Below, piece after piece: positions 60,796 through 64,000 of a stretch of 64,000 bases of DNA. How positions within the stretch are numbered: the first letter of the stretch is position 1; each line of letters opens with the position of its first letter. The stretch is from Anaerobacillus sp. CMMVII (GTDB lineage Bacteria; Bacillota; Bacilli; Bacillales; Anaerobacillaceae). The stretch covers positions 248,001 through 312,000 of the forward strand of contig NZ_JACEHK010000017.1 of assembly GCF_025377685.1 (NCBI RefSeq), read 5' to 3'. The notes below the pieces were generated by a model. The model was not told the origin of the DNA, ran no database searches, and saw only the letters and a list, made by a program, of their open reading frames with translations. Position numbers and translations under genes: made by a program.

Positions 60796-63700
60796 TTGGG
60801 AAAATTTCGTAAACAACTTGCTAGTTTACTAGTATTTTTACTAGTATTCTCGAATTTCTCTTTTGTGGGCGCAGTAGGTGCACAAGGGAAAACGAATTTA
60901 GACGTCATTAATAACATCCTTCAACAACAATTAGAAGATGTTGAAACGCTAGACGGAGACGCAACGGTAGCTGCTTTTGCTGCAACTGATAGTGTCCGTG
61001 TAATCGTTGAATTAAAAGGTGAAACACCTATTGAGTATGCAACAAAGAAAGATGTTCTTTTCAAGGAATTAAGTGATTCTGAAAAGCAATCTTTAACTAA
61101 CAAAGTGTTACAAGAACAAACTACGGTTAAGAATGCGCTTGCTTCAGAAGGCGTCATCTTTGACTACAAATACAACTTCACAACAAGCTTTAATGGTTTC
61201 AGTGGTGACGTTTTATTTGGAGACGTAGCAAAGATTGAAAACTTACCACAAGTTTCAAAAGTATACTTAGCGAACGAATACAATCGACCAGAAGTTGAAC
61301 CGAACATGGACAAGAGTCACCAATTCATCCAATCGATTCAAACTTGGGCTGACGGACAGTTCAAAGGTGAAGGAATGGTTGTCGCTGTTCTTGATACAGG
61401 GGTTGACCCAGTTCACAAAGACTTCAATATTAGTGACGGTGTTGATGTTGCTTTAACTGAAGATGGTGTAAATGCGATCCTTTCAGAAAACAACATCAAT
61501 GGGAAGTACTTTAACGAAAAAGTACCTTTCGGTTACAACTATTTTGACTTAAACAACCAAATTTTAGATCTTGGACCACACGCTTCTCACCATGGGATGC
61601 ACGTTGCTGGTACTGTCGTAGCAAACGGAGCAATTATGGGTGTAGCTCCTGAAGCGCAAGTGTTAGGCATGAAAGTATTCTCTAATGATCCTAACTATCC
61701 ATCAACGACATCAGACGTATACTTAGCTGCAATTGATGATTCTGTAAAATTAGGTGCGGATGTTCTAAACATGAGTTTAGGTTCAATTGCTTCTTTCTAT
61801 GATGCTAATAGTGCAGAAGACGTTGCTATTACTAGAGCAGTAGACAACGGTGTTGTAGCTGCTGTATCTGCTGGTAACTCAGGTCATATTTTACGTGGCT
61901 ATAGTGCTAGAAATCCATTCCACCACAACCCGGATATCGGGGTAGTTGGGGCGCCTGGATTAAACTATGACACAATTCAAGTTGCTGCTTCCGGCAACGA
62001 AGCTTACCTTTACCAAACGGCAATTACTGTAGAAGGCAGCTCATACTCTGCTGTTGGTTATGGTATGGACAGCTGGGTTGATCTTGATGGTCTTGAGTTA
62101 GTAGACCTTGGAGAAAAACTAGGTGGTAGTTTAGCAGATTACGATGGTGTTGACGTTGCTGGTAAAGTAGTTGTTGTACCACGTGGTGCATTCTCGTTTA
62201 TCGCAAAAGTAGAAACTGCAGCTGCTGCAGGAGCGACTGGTATCATTGTTCGTAACAATGATCCAAGCTTATTTTTCTGGGAGAACCAAGGTGGATGGGA
62301 TATTCCATTCATGCACGTTCAATTCCAAGATGGAAAAGACTTACAAGCGGCAATTGCTGCAGGTCATACAACATTAAAAACGAACGAACTTTCAAGAAAA
62401 GAAGATGTTGAAATGGGTCGTATGACTGACTTCACATCTTGGGGAACAACGCCAAGTTTAGAGTTAAAGCCTGAGCTAACTGCTCCTGGTGGAAACATTT
62501 ATTCTACTATCCAAGGCGATGCTTATGGAGTGAAGAGTGGTACATCAATGGCTGCGCCTCACGTAGCTGGTGGTGCTGCACTTGTACAACAATATCTAAA
62601 GTCAGATGAAAGATTTGCTAGTTTAACAGCATCTGAGCGCACTCGTTTAGCGAAAGCCTTATTAATGAACTCAGGTTATGTGATTGAAGATTTAAATGGA
62701 CAACCTTTCTCTCCTCGCCGTCAAGGTGCAGGTATGATGTCAACATACTACGCTGTAACTACACCTGTAGTTGTGACATACAAAGAAACAAACGAAGCAA
62801 AAGTTGAGCTTTATGACTTTGATAAAACGAATGTAGACTTTACATTAGTAGCAGAAAACTTAACTAACGAAGCTGTAACATATACTGTTGACACGCAAGT
62901 ATTAACAGATACATTCCGTGAAATGGCTTCTGGTCCTAAGCAAAATGCTTTAATCGCTGGTGACTTTATTGGTGCAGTTGTAAATGCTCCAGAAACTGTA
63001 ACAGTACCTGCTGGTGGTTCTGTAGAATTCACAGTAGCGATTGATTTTTCTGAGGCAAAAATTCCTGGTTTAACAACTAGTGGACAAGCTACAAGCATGG
63101 ATCTAGTTAAGAACATTTTCGTTGAAGGTTTTGTTAACTTAACAGCTGACCAACAACCATCTTTATCAGTACCGTTCCTTGGTTTCTATGGTGACTGGTC
63201 TGAGCCATCAATTCTTGACGGTTTATTAATCTTTAATGAAGCTCGTCAATTTACGCCTTATGCGTCAGATGTAGTAAACGCAGCAGGACAATTTGTTCCT
63301 TTCTTAACAGATGATAAAGGTGATCGTTATCATGTAATTAACCCTGCTCACGCAACAATGAAAGCAGTTAATCCAATTACAGGATATTTACGTAATGCTC
63401 GTGAAGTTCAAATCAACATTTTAGATACGAATGAAAAATTATTACGTCGTGTTTTACAACAAACTGATGTACGCAAAAATTACTTTAATGCAGGAAACGC
63501 TCAACTTCATAGCTGGGTTACAGCAAGAGGGTGGGATGGTACTGTTCGTAATCAACTAGTTGCTGATGGCAAATATTTCTATGAAATCAAAGCTGTAGCA
63601 GACAAAGTAGGTGCGAAGTGGCAATCGAAAAAGGTTCCAGTTTTAGTTGATACAACTGCACCAGTAGTAACAATTGACTCTTTTGACAAAGCGTCAAATA

Positions 63701-64000
63701 CAATCAAGTTTACTGCAACAGATGCTGGAATTGGTGTGAACCAAATCTTCGTATTTGTTGGTGAAGGTAATGATCCAGTTGCAACTCTTGACGCAGGTAC
63801 AACAAGCTATACGTTTGCTTCACCAGTTGGAATTGCTGATGTAGCAGTTTATGCAACGGACAAAGTGAATAATGTTGGTTTCACTACTGGAACTATTGGT
63901 GATACAGTAGAACCATTAGTATTCTTAAGTTCTCCAGGTGCATTCTCAGCACACAGAACTCATGAAGTAACTGTTGCTGGTTATGCTACAGACAATGACC
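60796..64000 (+). CDS. Second secreted S8 subtilase (cut by window end)
   Basis: A TTG start with AAGGAGGAAA upstream opens a frame that is still open at the window end, giving 1068 visible residues. There is a signal peptide (KQLASLLVFLLVFSNFSF, ending near VGAQG), then an I9-type propeptide. Asp200 (AVLDTGVD), His269 (HHGMHVAGT) and Ser584 (SGTSMAAPHVAGG) form the triad. A PA domain (DVAGKVVVVPRGAFSFI) and Fn3-like modules follow in the same order as in the preceding protease. The two are diverged tandem paralogues. Cell-wall-binding repeats would lie beyond the edge. Confidence 0.92.
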   Translation, partial: MGKFRKQLASLLVFLLVFSNFSFVGAVGAQGKTNLDVINNILQQQLEDVETLDGDATVAAFAATDSVRVIVELKGETPIEYATKKDVLFKELSDSEKQSLTNKVLQEQTTVKNALASEGVIFDYKYNFTTSFNGFSGDVLFGDVAKIENLPQVSKVYLANEYNRPEVEPNMDKSHQFIQSIQTWADGQFKGEGMVVAVLDTGVDPVHKDFNISDGVDVALTEDGVNAILSENNINGKYFNEKVPFGYNYFDLNNQILDLGPHASHHGMHVAGTVVANGAIMGVAPEAQVLGMKVFSNDPNYPSTTSDVYLAAIDDSVKLGADVLNMSLGSIASFYDANSAEDVAITRAVDNGVVAAVSAGNSGHILRGYSARNPFHHNPDIGVVGAPGLNYDTIQVAASGNEAYLYQTAITVEGSSYSAVGYGMDSWVDLDGLELVDLGEKLGGSLADYDGVDVAGKVVVVPRGAFSFIAKVETAAAAGATGIIVRNNDPSLFFWENQGGWDIPFMHVQFQDGKDLQAAIAAGHTTLKTNELSRKEDVEMGRMTDFTSWGTTPSLELKPELTAPGGNIYSTIQGDAYGVKSGTSMAAPHVAGGAALVQQYLKSDERFASLTASERTRLAKALLMNSGYVIEDLNGQPFSPRRQGAGMMSTYYAVTTPVVVTYKETNEAKVELYDFDKTNVDFTLVAENLTNEAVTYTVDTQVLTDTFREMASGPKQNALIAGDFIGAVVNAPETVTVPAGGSVEFTVAIDFSEAKIPGLTTSGQATSMDLVKNIFVEGFVNLTADQQPSLSVPFLGFYGDWSEPSILDGLLIFNEARQFTPYASDVVNAAGQFVPFLTDDKGDRYHVINPAHATMKAVNPITGYLRNAREVQINILDTNEKLLRRVLQQTDVRKNYFNAGNAQLHSWVTARGWDGTVRNQLVADGKYFYEIKAVADKVGAKWQSKKVPVLVDTTAPVVTIDSFDKASNTIKFTATDAGIGVNQIFVFVGEGNDPVATLDAGTTSYTFASPVGIADVAVYATDKVNNVGFTTGTIGDTVEPLVFLSSPGAFSAHRTHEVTVAGYATDND

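Overview
The window is low-GC Gram-positive DNA from the Bacillaceae. The gene order matches the Bacillus subtilis blocks uvrB-uvrA, yvlBCD, hprK-lgt-yvoD-ppaX-yvoF, the his operon, trxB, yvcI-rapZ-yvcK-whiA-crh, clpP, and rpoN(sigL)-cggR-gapA-pgk-tpiA-gpmI-eno. Shine-Dalgarno sequences are strong, TTG and GTG starts are common, and CcpA, CtsR, CggR, LexA and SigW type sites can be read directly. An alkaliphile-like genus such as Anaerobacillus or Alkalihalobacillus is a guess from overall feel, not shown by the sequence.

Layout. 1-8 kb: accessory genes (cytochrome c/beta-propeller lipoprotein, azoreductase, a drug exporter with a divergent TetR regulator, and the nitrate/nitrite transporter narK). 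8-21 kb: excision repair (uvrBA), a remnant of a local tandem duplication holding two small membrane-protein genes, the SigW-type yvl envelope-stress operon, and hprK-lgt-yvoD-ppaX-yvoF. 21.6-29.4 kb: a tartrate/D-malate dehydrogenase relative, then a complete hisZGDBHAF-IE operon. 29.6-37.6 kb: a lipoprotein, a TPR protein, trxB, yvcI-rapZ-yvcK-whiA-crh and clpP. 38-48 kb: rpoN, a glutaredoxin-like gene and the glycolytic operon cggR to eno. 48-50 kb: small membrane proteins and a ParE-type toxin-antitoxin pair. 50-54 kb: a CstA/BtsT-type transporter with a LytS/LytR-type two-component system. 55-64 kb: a PrcB-like lipoprotein and two large secreted subtilases, the second cut by the window end.

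The most unusual structure is a family of palindromes whose arms are 7-bp tandem repeats (GAGTTAT-like or GTGTAGA-like) around a small apical motif near GCTWCGNAGC. I count thirteen loci. Most start within a few bases of a stop codon, and eight end 16-22 bases before the next start codon, inside operons such as hprK-lgt, yvcK-whiA, pgk-tpiA and gpmI-eno. Other repeat families are 21-bp GAATAA repeats at four loci, a MITE-like element with 8-bp target duplications (two copies), tandem short palindromes at 54.3 kb, and GTGTCWGACAC palindromes.

Five genes (uvrA, yvcK, a small lipoprotein, a short membrane-anchored gene and the ParE-like toxin) are each broken by one single-base indel, four of them in homopolymers. 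Because uvrA and yvcK are normally intact and the reading frames are otherwise well kept, assembly or sequencing error is the first explanation to exclude.
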